The position numbers and the translations under genes were made by a program. A DNA stretch of 64,000 nucleotides, taken from assembly GCA_942492065.1 (NCBI GenBank), contig CALODV010000008.1, positions 930,001 to 994,000 of the forward strand, read 5' to 3'. The notes under the pieces were generated by a model. That model ran no database searches and had not been told where the DNA came from. It was given only the letters and a program-made list of their open reading frames with translations. The first letter of the stretch is position 1. Each line of letters begins with the position of its first letter. Positions 42,613-52,820 of the stretch are shown here, in pieces. This DNA comes from G963665815 sp942492065 (GTDB lineage: Bacteria; Cloacimonadota; Cloacimonadia; Cloacimonadales; JAIOQZ01).

Positions 42613-45090
42613 TTATTTCAAAAGTAACATTTTTCTATTTTGTACACCATCTGCTGTTTTCACTCTGTAGAAATATACACCGCTGGAAACATCCGCTCCA
42701 TTCTGGTCTTTACCGTTCCAGATTACTGAGTGTTCCCCTGCATCTACATGATCATTCATCAAAGTTTTTACTTTCTGACCTTTTATGTTATAGATTGTAA
42801 GCTCAGTATTGCCTTCTTTTGCAAGAGAGTAAGTGATTTTTGTTTCCGGGTTGAACGGATTTGGGTAGTTGTCCATGAGTTGAGTTTTACAGAATGATAA
42901 TTCATTTTTATCATTGATTCCTGTAAGCAGATTATTATAGAGTACTTTGATCTCGCCGGTGCTATTATCTACATAAGCTATATCATCGGTTCCATTTCCG
43001 TCAAGATCTGCACCAGCCATTCTAATATGGGTATCTGATATATTCAGCAAATTAACAACTTCCCAATTATTATCAATTACAGGGTTTACTGCTACACTGA
43101 TACTGGTCTCATGTACATGAGAATGATAAAAACAATTTACAGCAACATCATCAACACCGTCATTATTATAGTCTCCCAGTTCAAGTTCATTAATATCTCC
43201 GGGGAACGACAATGTATCTGCAGTCTGACTGAAACTGAAATTATAGTCATTACCTTCTCCGTAACGAACAAGCAGATGATTTAAGGCAAAATCATCTCTT
43301 ACAAGCATATCAATGCGTCCATCCAGATTTAGATCAGTAAAATCAATTATATCTGAACTAATTTCTGAACTAATTGTTGTTAGCAGCTCAGATTCTCCAA
43401 AGTTGAAAGAACCATTATTCTTGATCCAGAAAAGTTGATCATTACTTCCTGTATATACAATATCCTTGATGCCATCATTATCCATATCAATATATTTACT
43501 TTTACTTCCCCAAGTGACAAATGCTAAATTATCTGTATCGATAACAACAGAATCAATTAATGATCCATTTACATAATTGTAAAAATGAGTATATTCATAG
43601 CCGAAATCAACTAAATCAATATCTCCGTCATCATCCAGATCCGCAAACATTAATTCACATCCACCACGATAATTATCATTATCAAGTATAACGTTTTGAC
43701 CGTTCAGGGACAAAATCAGGGTTCGAACATAATTTCCATCATCAGAGTAAGTTGTATACGCGTAGTCAAGTTGTCCATTCCCATCAATATCCGCACAATC
43801 TGATTCTATTATCTCAAATACAGTTGATTTCTTAACGTTAGAAATAACTGCAACACCATCATCCAACATCAGAGAGTTCAGATTATAAAAATGACTGCAA
43901 GAAATAAAAGTAAGGTTATCCGATTCTCTTATTGATAGTCTGTCTGTGTTTTTGAATGAACTGATTCTTACATCATCATTGCTGAAACTTCCGTTGCTAT
44001 TATGGAAGACGTTGAAAACATCTGATTCACATTCAGTAACAATATCATTGTACCCGTCACCATCAAAATCTTTGAACCAGAGGCTCAATCCTGTCCCATA
44101 CAGTTCTATAGTATGATTGAATCCATTACCACTATTAAAATAAATGTTTGCTCTTCTTCCACTATTTAAAACAACCAGATCCTCAAGCCCGTCTGTATTT
44201 AAATCACATTTGTATATTTCAAATGCTTCTCCAATACTACTTATCAGAATTGATGTATTAGAAAAACTCTGATTTGCATCATTTTCATATAATACATATG
44301 CATTCAGACTATCGGAATACATCAAAAGATCTGTTAAACCGTCAGCATTTCCATCGATTGAAATTAAACCATTCATACATGATCTCATGACCATTGGTAG
44401 TGAGTGATATATAAAACTATTTGTACCCGGATCAAATTCCTCCCAGCCGTAAGGTTCATTATAACTTGCAAATCCAACTACATCCATAAACCCATCGTTA
44501 TTTATATCTACAAGAGACCTGTATCTGTCATACTCGTAATTATAAGCACTAGATTCAATTTCAGTCAGATTAAATGGAGACCAGGCTTGAGATTTTGAGA
44601 AATACTTTATAGATTCATAATCAGATGTATAAATATCCTGAATACCATCCTGATTAAAATCATGAATGAGAATAAGACCATCCTTGTATATATTTGTTAC
44701 CAGTACATCCATATCATTTATACTGAAGTTACCATATCCATCACTATAAAATATATACAGATTATAATCAGTCTCAAAAGAAGCTATAATATCATTTGCT
44801 CCATCATTATTCATATCAACATAGTCTAATGAAAACAATCTTTGGGTAAAATAACCAACATGATGTTTTGTATCAGGAAATCCATCACCATCTGTGTCCT
44901 CAGCCCAGTATGGCCCATTATCATCATAAAAAATTGCATCCGGACTGCCATCCGAATTTACATCATCAATAAATCCGTTCTGATCAAAGTAGTTTTGGCC
45001 ACTGTTAGCAATTTCGACCGGAACATTGAAATCAACGGCTCCTATGCAGGAAACCATTACTAAAACACTCAAAACAAAATAAAGTCTCAT
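42613..45090 (-). CDS. FG-GAP/VCBS-type repeat secreted protein with type IX sorting domain, array gene 5
   Basis: An 825-residue exported protein, last of five tandem paralogues. Start at 45090 behind CGGAGGAAAA; a TTG 21 nt further out runs through that site. Signal peptide RLYFVLSVLVMVSCIGA. The body repeats calcium-binding-like D-x-[DN]-x-DG-x-D loops (EDTDGDGFPD, VDMNNDGANDI, VDINNDGFMDVV, KDFDGDGYNDIV, ADLDGNGTDDIA) spaced about 50 residues apart, the pattern of FG-GAP/VCBS beta-propeller blades. The C-terminal type A sorting domain is complete (NYPNPFNPETKITYSL ... SGVYFYRVKTADG ... KMLLLK). Inferred surface-bound or released binding protein. Confidence 0.88.
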   Translation of the reverse strand: MRLYFVLSVLVMVSCIGAVDFNVPVEIANSGQNYFDQNGFIDDVNSDGSPDAIFYDDNGPYWAEDTDGDGFPDTKHHVGYFTQRLFSLDYVDMNNDGANDIIASFETDYNLYIFYSDGYGNFSINDMDVLVTNIYKDGLILIHDFNQDGIQDIYTSDYESIKYFSKSQAWSPFNLTEIESSAYNYEYDRYRSLVDINNDGFMDVVGFASYNEPYGWEEFDPGTNSFIYHSLPMVMRSCMNGLISIDGNADGLTDLLMYSDSLNAYVLYENDANQSFSNTSILISSIGEAFEIYKCDLNTDGLEDLVVLNSGRRANIYFNSGNGFNHTIELYGTGLSLWFKDFDGDGYNDIVTECESDVFNVFHNSNGSFSNDDVRISSFKNTDRLSIRESDNLTFISCSHFYNLNSLMLDDGVAVISNVKKSTVFEIIESDCADIDGNGQLDYAYTTYSDDGNYVRTLILSLNGQNVILDNDNYRGGCELMFADLDDDGDIDLVDFGYEYTHFYNYVNGSLIDSVVIDTDNLAFVTWGSKSKYIDMDNDGIKDIVYTGSNDQLFWIKNNGSFNFGESELLTTISSEISSDIIDFTDLNLDGRIDMLVRDDFALNHLLVRYGEGNDYNFSFSQTADTLSFPGDINELELGDYNNDGVDDVAVNCFYHSHVHETSISVAVNPVIDNNWEVVNLLNISDTHIRMAGADLDGNGTDDIAYVDNSTGEIKVLYNNLLTGINDKNELSFCKTQLMDNYPNPFNPETKITYSLAKEGNTELTIYNIKGQKVKTLMNDHVDAGEHSVIWNGKDQNGADVSSGVYFYRVKTADGVQNRKMLLLK

Positions 45091-45112
45091 TTTTCCTCCG
45101 TTTTGTACCAAT

Positions 45113-45158
45113 ACCCCAACGTATCAGTCATAGAGCTTTGCTTTTTAAACAAAGCTCT
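45113..45158 (-). repeat. Intergenic box-plus-hairpin element, copy A
   Basis: On the minus-strand transcript: hairpin AGAGCTTTG / CAAAGCTCT (45158-45150, 45140-45132), then GATACGTTGGGGT (45125-45113), then the ribosome site GGAGG. The + strand reads ATACCCCAACGTATC. There is no T-run, so it is not a normal terminator. Confidence 0.6.
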
Positions 45159-45168
45159 CTCATTTTTC

Positions 45169-47634
45169 CTATTTCAAAAGTAACATTTTTTTATTTTGAA
45201 CACCATCTGCTGTTTTCAGTCTGTAGAAATATACACCGGTGGAAACATCAGAATCACTATTATCTTTACCATTCCAGATTATGGAATGCTCTCCCGCTTC
45301 GACATGATCGTTAATCAGAGTTTTCACCCTCTGCCCTTTTATATTGTAAATTGAAAGTTCAGCATTACCTGAATTCGCCATTGAATAACTGATTTTTGTT
45401 TCAGGATTGAACGGATTTGGGTAGTTGCCATGAAGTTGTGTTGTAAATACAGAAATATCAGATTCTGTATTAGGGATAATCACACTATCATTATATAGTA
45501 CGTCAATACTGTTAATTCCTGTACTGTACCAAAATATATCATTGAGTCCATCATTATTCAGATCGTACATATCAAAATTAAAAAAGTACTCGGCTTCAAC
45601 TTCAGCGATGAACATGTCATTCCAGTTTGACAGAACTCCATGGTTCAGTAATGCATGAACCTCTACTCTGCTGCCGGCATAGACAGAATAAACCAGATCT
45701 TTATTACCATCTGAATCCAGATCATCTAAAACCATATTTTCGATCACACCTGGAGATGCCAATACAATAGGAATAGAAGAGAAAGTATCGAATGAGGTTG
45801 CCAGATAAACATAAAGAGCAGAGTCCTGCCATGTATTATAAGTGATAATATCTCTAAGTCCATCATCATCCAGATCTTCATATAAGAATCGACGGCTTGC
45901 ATTGTCAACGATCATTGTCGGGTTTGCAAAGTTAAATGCTCCATAATTAATTGCAGCAAAAATATCACCGTTCACATCTGAGAAAATCAAATCCTGATCG
46001 GAATCCCCGTCAAAATCAGTAAATACTTGATGATAAGTTTGCATATCACATGCTATGTGCGAGTTTTGTACAAAACCATTATCATTTTCAAAAATCCTGA
46101 CAGATCTATCAAACTGTACATTTACATTACATGCAATATCAAAATCTCCATCATTATCAATATCCGTAAATTCTAGGTCATCGATAGAATTGTAACTCTC
46201 GGTAGATACATATAATTCTGTCTGAAAAGTATTATTCACGTAAACAAGGATTCTGCAGATATCAGCATAGTCTCCATTTTCAAGATAATATTCTTCAGCA
46301 ATTGCATAATCAAGCTGTCCATTCTGATCAATGTCCATGCAGTCAAATGAAGAGATATTACCACCACAGAACAAAGGTACATTTTCAGGAATCCAATCAC
46401 CATTATTATTGTTTGCTTCAACAATGTATGCTCCACCGTCAATTATCATTTTCTGGCTGTCATTGTGCTCGAAAAACTCAACAGATCTGACCCTGGTCAA
46501 TCCATCAAGTATCGAATTCTGATAACTGAATGTTCCATTGGTATTGATCAAACTAAGGTATTCTTTATAACTGATTTCAACAACAATATCCGGTGCACCA
46601 TCATTATTTACATCCTTTACACCCAAACCGTTAGCAGTAAGCTCAATTTCGTTGCTGAGGGAAAAACCCGTTGCACTATTCAAATATATTTTTAAATGGT
46701 TAAAACCATGATGAAGAATAACATCAACAAGACCGTCATTGTTCAGATCTTCAACAACAAGATGCTTTAAGTTAATCAGATTGTCTGAAATCGTAGTTCT
46801 TTGTGTAAAATCATGATTTACATCATTTTCCAGCACATACAGAGCCTGCATACCTGAATCATAAAAGAAAACGTCTGTATCTCCATCATTGTCAGCATCA
46901 GCAATTCTGTAGACATCTCTACTATTGATATTATTGATAAAGTTTCCATTAACAAAAGTATCTGCAGTAGGATCAAACTCATACCACATTAAGCTGTCTG
47001 ACCACTTGTGTATTCCTATAACATCCATAAATCCGTCATTATTAAAATCTGCAAGATATGAATAATCATTAAACATTCTCTCCCTGCGACCGCTAATGAC
47101 ATAAGGTAACATATCCACCCGGAATGTATCAATAACGGATGATCTGGTCAGAAATCTTGCGCTTCCGCATCCCGAAATATAAGCATCTTTAATCCCATCA
47201 TTGTTAAAGTCATAATACATAGCGTTATCTGATTTGTAGTCACGGGCATGATATGTTTCGAGGGTGAAATTTCCTGCTCCATCGTTCTCAAATATATAGA
47301 AGTTCTCATCCACCAGCACAGTAACGGCAATATCCTTGAACCCATCATTATTCATATCTACAAATTCAATTGACTCGATCCAGTAGCTGAAATTTCCAAT
47401 GTCATGCTCCATATCGGGAGTTCCATCCCCATCTGTGTCTTCGACCCAGACAGGCCCGTTTGCTTCACAGGTTATATAATCAAGATCACCATCATAATCA
47501 ATATCATCAATTATCCGGTAACAGTCCTCGTAAGTACTACTTGATTGAACAAGTGTTTCAGGATCACGAAATCTAACAGCCCAAGCTGAACAAATAACAC
47601 TTACAACCATTAAAGAAGTAAGAAATAGTCTCAT
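45169..47634 (-). CDS. FG-GAP/VCBS-type repeat secreted protein with type IX sorting domain, array gene 4
   Basis: An 821-residue paralogue; start at 47634 behind CGGAGGAAAA, with the same leader as gene 5. Signal peptide RLFLTSLMVVSVICSAWA. Repeated acidic loops include IDYDGDLDYI, EDTDGDGTPD, YDFNNDGIKDAY, ADFNNDGFMDVI, ADADNDGDTDVF, TDFDGDSDQDLI and DDLDSDGNKDLV. The sorting domain ends SGNAELSIYNIKG ... TGVYFYRLKTADG ... KMLLLK. The sorting domains of genes 2-5 are nearly identical while the propellers differ, which suggests recent duplication or gene conversion of the ends. Confidence 0.88.
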   Translation of the reverse strand: MRLFLTSLMVVSVICSAWAVRFRDPETLVQSSSTYEDCYRIIDDIDYDGDLDYITCEANGPVWVEDTDGDGTPDMEHDIGNFSYWIESIEFVDMNNDGFKDIAVTVLVDENFYIFENDGAGNFTLETYHARDYKSDNAMYYDFNNDGIKDAYISGCGSARFLTRSSVIDTFRVDMLPYVISGRRERMFNDYSYLADFNNDGFMDVIGIHKWSDSLMWYEFDPTADTFVNGNFINNINSRDVYRIADADNDGDTDVFFYDSGMQALYVLENDVNHDFTQRTTISDNLINLKHLVVEDLNNDGLVDVILHHGFNHLKIYLNSATGFSLSNEIELTANGLGVKDVNNDGAPDIVVEISYKEYLSLINTNGTFSYQNSILDGLTRVRSVEFFEHNDSQKMIIDGGAYIVEANNNNGDWIPENVPLFCGGNISSFDCMDIDQNGQLDYAIAEEYYLENGDYADICRILVYVNNTFQTELYVSTESYNSIDDLEFTDIDNDGDFDIACNVNVQFDRSVRIFENDNGFVQNSHIACDMQTYHQVFTDFDGDSDQDLIFSDVNGDIFAAINYGAFNFANPTMIVDNASRRFLYEDLDDDGLRDIITYNTWQDSALYVYLATSFDTFSSIPIVLASPGVIENMVLDDLDSDGNKDLVYSVYAGSRVEVHALLNHGVLSNWNDMFIAEVEAEYFFNFDMYDLNNDGLNDIFWYSTGINSIDVLYNDSVIIPNTESDISVFTTQLHGNYPNPFNPETKISYSMANSGNAELSIYNIKGQRVKTLINDHVEAGEHSIIWNGKDNSDSDVSTGVYFYRLKTADGVQNKKMLLLK

Positions 47635-47656
47635 TTTTCCTCCGTTTTGTACCAAT

Positions 47657-47718
47657 ACCCCAACGTATCAGTTGAGAGCTTTGCAAAAACTCAATGTATA
47701 TGAATCATACAAAGCTCT
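47657..47718 (-). repeat. Intergenic box-plus-hairpin element, copy B
   Basis: Hairpin arms CAAAGCTCT (47710-47718 on +) and AGAGCTTTG (47675-47683), now with a 26-nt loop, and the same ACCCCAACGTATC box (47657-47669) next to the following gene's ribosome site. The stem is identical to copy A although loop length and sequence differ. Confidence 0.6.
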
Positions 47719-47726
47719 CTAAATCA

Positions 47727-50180
47727 TTATTTCAAAAGTAACATTTTTTTGTTTTGAACACCATCTGCTGTATTCAGCCTATAGAGATATACTCCACTGG
47801 CAACATCAGAACCTTTTTCATTTTTACCATTCCAGATTATGGAATGCTCACCTGCTTCAACATGATCATTAACCAGAGTTTTTATTCTCTGTCCCTTTAT
47901 ATTATATATTGTAAGTTTCGCATTGCCGGCTTTAGCCAGTGAATAATTTATCTTTGTTTCAGGATTGAACGGGTTCGGGTAATTGGAAAGTAATTTTGCA
48001 GATGTAAAGCTAATCTCGTTATCTCCATTAGGAGTTATCATGGACTCGTTAAGTATTACACTAATACCATCACTGCTCCAAGCGTAATTGATAACAATAT
48101 CTCTTAATCCATCACCATTAAAATCTGCCATTCCAAGCAAATATGAGTATCCGGAAATATTGATTGAATATACTTCTTCCATCCTGTTATTTGCAGAGTT
48201 GTAATCACTGACAACAACTTCATAGCTACCTGTATTATAGTTATTCCTCAGGAATATTATTTCAGCATCAGAATCACCGTCCAAATCTTCAATCAGTACT
48301 TTTCCATAACTGGAATAAAGTTCATCAAGAACAACACTATTAGAGTTACTGAATAAACCATCATCTGAATTTATAAGATAATTTACCGTGTTGTTTTCTA
48401 AACCATGCAGAATAAGATCAGTGAAACCATCACCATTAAGGTCAGTTCCTTCAACCTTAGAGCACCCATTTTGTCCGTCAATAGTAATATACCCATATAG
48501 ATTACTACCACCCAAATCAAAATTGAAGTCTCCTTGATTTTCGCGAAACCTGATTGTACCTGAGTCATTCTGAATAATATCAAATAGTCCATCATTATTC
48601 AAGTCAAAAACTCCAACAACAGGATAAGCATTCACAACCAGATATTTGTTGGAGTCAGAAAACACTCCGTTCACATTCTCGTAACAATATATTGTATTTG
48701 TATTTGTTATCCCTATAATATCTAAATCAGTATCACCATCGACATCCCGAAGTAAAAAGTCTCCTCCCAGTATGTCAACATTGGTATCTAAAACATAAGT
48801 AGTATCGTAAAGACTGTTCATAGCTACTACTAAATTTGACTGCTGATAAGCAACGACATAATCAGGATCAGGATTGTCATCAAAAGATCCAATTTCATAT
48901 TTGATATAAAAATGTGCCCCTGTTTCAATATCTGTGGGATTAAGACTACCATTCCCGTCGCTAATCAGAGGAACATGATAATTACCCATAATATAATCTA
49001 TATCATCAATTCCATCAGAATTTAAATCAAACATTTTAAGTTGGGCATAAAATAAATTGAGATATATAGCATCCAAGTCTGAGAATGAATTGTTTTCAAA
49101 ATATGTGATTAAACCATCCCTGAAGACAATATCCTTATTTCCATCATTATTTACATCTGTAAAAAATACATTTTGAGCCACAAACATATTATGTGAAAAA
49201 TCCAAATATTCAAAGTGTGTAATCAGATTAGCATAATTATTTCCGAACTCGTAAACCTCTAAAGTGGAATTATTGGCAACAATAAGTTCTTCACTTCCAT
49301 CACAATTAAAATCGCAAACTCCCTCAATACTACATCCGGACAGCGGAATTTGCAGATTTTCAGAAAGAACATAACCCAGATTTTGATTATAAACATAGCA
49401 GTTAATGGTTTCGGTACTATAATCATATGCAATCAACTCAGGGATATTATCATTGTTAAGTTCACAAAATTCGATATTGTAACCATTGGGTGTTTCAGGT
49501 ACAAAGTTTAAAGCAACAGGCGAATTGAACAATCCGGAGGATGAGTTATATTTAATAACTCTATACGTATGATTACTGTCATAAAATATTACATCCTTGT
49601 ATCCATCCGCATCAATATCTTCAACCTTCAATACATTATAGACATAAGACCAATGTAAAGAATCAGAAACATACGAGCCTGTACTTAAATCAATTTGATA
49701 TACGGATATTGAATGATCATTGAATATCAGGTATTCAGATAAACCATCGAGGTCAAAATCTTCAACAACCATTTCCCTGACTTCGTTTGAGTTTGTTGTT
49801 ATCGAAATTGGATTATCAAAAGTCCCATCACCGGTATTTTTATATATCTTAAATTCATTATCAGTTGAGCAAAATGCGAGAACATCAATATCACCATCAC
49901 TTTCTATATCCCTTGTTATAATCTTGTTTGCAAAGTTAATTCCAGGACCTATTGGATGTATCAAATCTGTAGTTGCAAAAGCATCTATATTTTCAACCCA
50001 GTATAAATCACCATTCGAAACAGTAAGCATATCATTATCTGAGTCTCCGTCGATATCTGCAAAGCCAAAGGCTGCTGTTAGATGTCCAAAAGCGAAATTC
50101 TCATCAGAAAAACCAACATCCCCATTTATAGTAGAAATTAAAACAATCAAAATTACTGCAATCAGATAAATCTTTTTCAT
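47727..50180 (-). CDS. FG-GAP/VCBS-type repeat secreted protein with type IX sorting domain, array gene 3
   Basis: An 817-residue paralogue. The start at 50180 has TTGGAGGAAAAG upstream; the frame is open 84 nt further but without a ribosome site. Signal peptide KKIYLIAVILIVLISTING. Acidic loops: ADIDGDSDNDML, EDFDLDGLSEYL, EDIDADGYKDVI, RDVDGDTDLDII, TDLNGDGFTDLI and ADFNGDGLRDIV. Complete type A sorting domain (NYPNPFNPETKINYSL ... KMLLLK). No enzymatic domain. It sits in the middle of the 12.6-kb array with flanking box-plus-hairpin elements. Confidence 0.88.
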   Translation of the reverse strand: MKKIYLIAVILIVLISTINGDVGFSDENFAFGHLTAAFGFADIDGDSDNDMLTVSNGDLYWVENIDAFATTDLIHPIGPGINFANKIITRDIESDGDIDVLAFCSTDNEFKIYKNTGDGTFDNPISITTNSNEVREMVVEDFDLDGLSEYLIFNDHSISVYQIDLSTGSYVSDSLHWSYVYNVLKVEDIDADGYKDVIFYDSNHTYRVIKYNSSSGLFNSPVALNFVPETPNGYNIEFCELNNDNIPELIAYDYSTETINCYVYNQNLGYVLSENLQIPLSGCSIEGVCDFNCDGSEELIVANNSTLEVYEFGNNYANLITHFEYLDFSHNMFVAQNVFFTDVNNDGNKDIVFRDGLITYFENNSFSDLDAIYLNLFYAQLKMFDLNSDGIDDIDYIMGNYHVPLISDGNGSLNPTDIETGAHFYIKYEIGSFDDNPDPDYVVAYQQSNLVVAMNSLYDTTYVLDTNVDILGGDFLLRDVDGDTDLDIIGITNTNTIYCYENVNGVFSDSNKYLVVNAYPVVGVFDLNNDGLFDIIQNDSGTIRFRENQGDFNFDLGGSNLYGYITIDGQNGCSKVEGTDLNGDGFTDLILHGLENNTVNYLINSDDGLFSNSNSVVLDELYSSYGKVLIEDLDGDSDAEIIFLRNNYNTGSYEVVVSDYNSANNRMEEVYSINISGYSYLLGMADFNGDGLRDIVINYAWSSDGISVILNESMITPNGDNEISFTSAKLLSNYPNPFNPETKINYSLAKAGNAKLTIYNIKGQRIKTLVNDHVEAGEHSIIWNGKNEKGSDVASGVYLYRLNTADGVQNKKMLLLK

Positions 50181-50207
50181 CTTTTCCTCCAACAAAAAGA
50201 TTTTGGC

Positions 50208-50270
50208 ACCCCAACGTACCGGGTTGAGAGCTTTGCAACAACTCAAGTCATATGAACCATGCAAAGCTCT
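50208..50270 (-). repeat. Intergenic box-plus-hairpin element, copy C
   Basis: Arms AGAGCTTTG (50227-50235) and CAAAGCTCT (50262-50270) around a 26-nt loop, and the box ACCCCAACGTACC (50208-50220). The copy extends pairing with GC next to the arms (TTTGC / GCAAA). Confidence 0.6.
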
Positions 50271-50283
50271 CTAATAATATTTT

Positions 50284-52773
50284 TTATTTCAATAATAACA
50301 TTTTTCTGTTTTGAACACCATCTGCTGTTTTCAGTCTGTAAAAATACACACCACTGGAAACATCAGAATTATTATTATCTTTACCATTCCAGATTATGGA
50401 ATGCTCACCTGCTTCTACATGATCATTCACCAGAGTTTTTATTCTCTGTCCCTTAATATTGTAAATTGAAAGTTCAGCATTACCTGCATTCGCCAAAGAG
50501 TAAGTGATTTTTGTTTCAGGATTGAACGGATTTGGGTAATTGCCAAGGAGTCTTGTCGTATATTCAGGAATATCTGTATCAGAATTTGGAATCAATGTAT
50601 TATTATTATACATGACCATTAAGCTTCCATCACCATCATTCTCGAATACTATATCATCGAGTCCATCATTATCAATATCTCCGACAAAGAAGTTTGAAAG
50701 CTCAAAACCAAGGCTGTCTATATTGTAAGTCGTCCATTTTGCGTATCCTTCATTGATTGCGATTGTTACATAATATACCCAGCGTTCCTGATCCACAACA
50801 CCTATAACACAGTCAAGATCCCGATCACCATCTACATCTGTAATATAATAGTTTGGAGATAAAGGCTCAGTTCTCCATTGACGATCTCTTTCAAACAGAG
50901 TTTCCCTAGGTCCGTTTGAAAGCCTGTCAAGTGAACCATCTCCATAGATTAATGTTTCCTGAACACCATAATTGTTAGTATAGGTTCCATACATCAAATC
51001 AGTTACTTCATCTGAGTTAAAATCTTCCAGTTCTATGTGATCAATCTTTGAACTCTCAGATATTATTGTGAATATTTCACTGAATGACAAATTTCCACTA
51101 TTAACAATCACTTTCGTCTCATACTCATCTGCATAAGAAAGATTATTGTAGCTGACAATATCAACAAGTCCATCAAAATTCATATCTCCGAATTCATAAT
51201 CAGCAACATCGAACGGAATCTCGACAGGAGCTGTTAGATCAAAAGAGTTGTTAGTATTCTCGAAAACTGATAACCTTTCGGTTTCTCTGTTTTTTATAAT
51301 GATATCCAGGTCATTGTCATTATCAAGGTCAGCAAAATCTGTATGCAGCCAGACATTTCCCGTAAATATGTGTGAATTAACTGCATTGTTATCATTATTC
51401 ATATAAATTGATAATCTACAATTATTGGCAGACCAAGGAAGGGTTATAGAGTGCGATACTATATAATCCATCTGACCATTATTATCTAAATCAGCTGCAT
51501 CCCAATCAATAATTAAATCCCAGCCAAGAAATGCAGAGCTGAAATCATCAAGTCCGGTATCAGAGTTATTGATAATGGAGATGTTACCTCTATCTGCTAA
51601 GATTAGATCATTGAACCCATCTCCCTGTACATCTAATACTTCACTTCGCATGTTACCGGCAAAACTGAAATTAGAATAATTCCCGGCAGTATATTCTCCA
51701 TTCCTGCAATATGCAATTCCATCGGAAACTAAATCAAGGCAACCATCACCATCAACATCTACAAAGTGAGAAGCCCACATTTTGAGTCTATCCTGTTGTA
51801 ACTGGTAGACCCCGTTTGAGTAGATTAACACATCAAATCCATCATTACACTGCATAAGAAAGTCATAGTTACCGTCGTCATTCATATCACTAATAACTAT
51901 TTGGTGAATAAATTCATTTGCCGCATATACCGTCTGCTGAGAACTGAAACTCTGGTTGTTATCATTCAGTGCTATTTTTACCTCATTCGAGTTTCCATCA
52001 TAATAAGCTACATCCCATAAACCATCTGAATTAAAATCTTCATGTTTGAAACTTACAAAACCGTTAGCATCATAAACATCATGAAACTGAATTACAGATA
52101 AAGTTGCTGTATCAAATTCATACCACCCTACTTTGTTCTGAACAGAGTTTCCAGTAAACAAATCAAGACACCCATCATTATTGATATCTTTCAAGGAAAA
52201 TGAACAGAAATAATCGGTGAAGATAATTGGTACATCAGTTGTAATGGAAGTTATTGAATATGTATTGTTTGAATTATCTCTTACAGCCAATTTGAAATCA
52301 TTTCCATATAAAAATATTTCCTTTTCTCCATTGTTATTCATATCACCTGCAGCAATCTTATAAACTGAATCATAACCGACATCAATAGTTTCTACTGAAT
52401 ATCCCGTATTTGAAGATCGTACAACTACAATATCTGTGAAATCACGAAAAATCAGTTCGGGAATTCCATCAGAATTAAGATCTTCTATCCAGAACTGGAA
52501 ATAATCATCAGCAGCAATATCGGATAGACCAGGATCATAAATCTGAGTTTTGTTTCTGAATAGACCATTCTGATTTTCCAATGAGTAAAAAACACCGTCT
52601 TGAAAAGTAATAATATCCTGCATGTTATCACCATTAAAATCAAAGAAAGTAAATGCTCTTGTGTTAATATCCGCTACAGCAGATTTAAGTAAAACAGGAT
52701 CATCAAAATTAGAAACACTACTCAGTACAAGAACTGTACACATAATCGCCATAAACACAAAAAAAGTCCTCAT
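50284..52773 (-). CDS. FG-GAP/VCBS-type repeat secreted protein with type IX sorting domain, array gene 2
   Basis: An 829-residue paralogue starting directly after TTGGAGGAAAA. Signal peptide RTFFVFMAIMCTVLVLSS. Loops: FDFNGDNMQDII, EDLNSDGIPELI, KDINNDGCLDLF, VDVDGDGCLDLV, ADLDNDNDLDII, GDMNFDGLVDIV and GDIDNDGLDDIV. The sorting domain is nearly the same as in genes 3 and 4 (NAELSIYNIKGQRIKTLV). It lies 47 nt from the first array gene; the gap holds a weaker copy of the box (ACCCAACATATC, 52796-52807) without the AGAGCTTTG hairpin. Confidence 0.88.
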   Translation of the reverse strand: MRTFFVFMAIMCTVLVLSSVSNFDDPVLLKSAVADINTRAFTFFDFNGDNMQDIITFQDGVFYSLENQNGLFRNKTQIYDPGLSDIAADDYFQFWIEDLNSDGIPELIFRDFTDIVVVRSSNTGYSVETIDVGYDSVYKIAAGDMNNNGEKEIFLYGNDFKLAVRDNSNNTYSITSITTDVPIIFTDYFCSFSLKDINNDGCLDLFTGNSVQNKVGWYEFDTATLSVIQFHDVYDANGFVSFKHEDFNSDGLWDVAYYDGNSNEVKIALNDNNQSFSSQQTVYAANEFIHQIVISDMNDDGNYDFLMQCNDGFDVLIYSNGVYQLQQDRLKMWASHFVDVDGDGCLDLVSDGIAYCRNGEYTAGNYSNFSFAGNMRSEVLDVQGDGFNDLILADRGNISIINNSDTGLDDFSSAFLGWDLIIDWDAADLDNNGQMDYIVSHSITLPWSANNCRLSIYMNNDNNAVNSHIFTGNVWLHTDFADLDNDNDLDIIIKNRETERLSVFENTNNSFDLTAPVEIPFDVADYEFGDMNFDGLVDIVSYNNLSYADEYETKVIVNSGNLSFSEIFTIISESSKIDHIELEDFNSDEVTDLMYGTYTNNYGVQETLIYGDGSLDRLSNGPRETLFERDRQWRTEPLSPNYYITDVDGDRDLDCVIGVVDQERWVYYVTIAINEGYAKWTTYNIDSLGFELSNFFVGDIDNDGLDDIVFENDGDGSLMVMYNNNTLIPNSDTDIPEYTTRLLGNYPNPFNPETKITYSLANAGNAELSIYNIKGQRIKTLVNDHVEAGEHSIIWNGKDNNNSDVSSGVYFYRLKTADGVQNRKMLLLK

Positions 52774-52820
52774 TTTTCCTCCAATGCCAGCAAATACCCA
52801 ACATATCTACTGGTAAATAA

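Noticed and set aside
45132..45158. The AGAGCTTTG hairpins as intrinsic terminators of each array gene
   Set aside because: No T-run follows on the transcript side, and the next ribosome site lies close by.
45113..50270. Array gaps as integron attC sites (CCAAC and GTTG near a hairpin)
   Set aside because: The boxes do not fit RYYYAAC and GTTRRRY together, the cassettes are 2.4 kb rather than small, and no integrase is visible.
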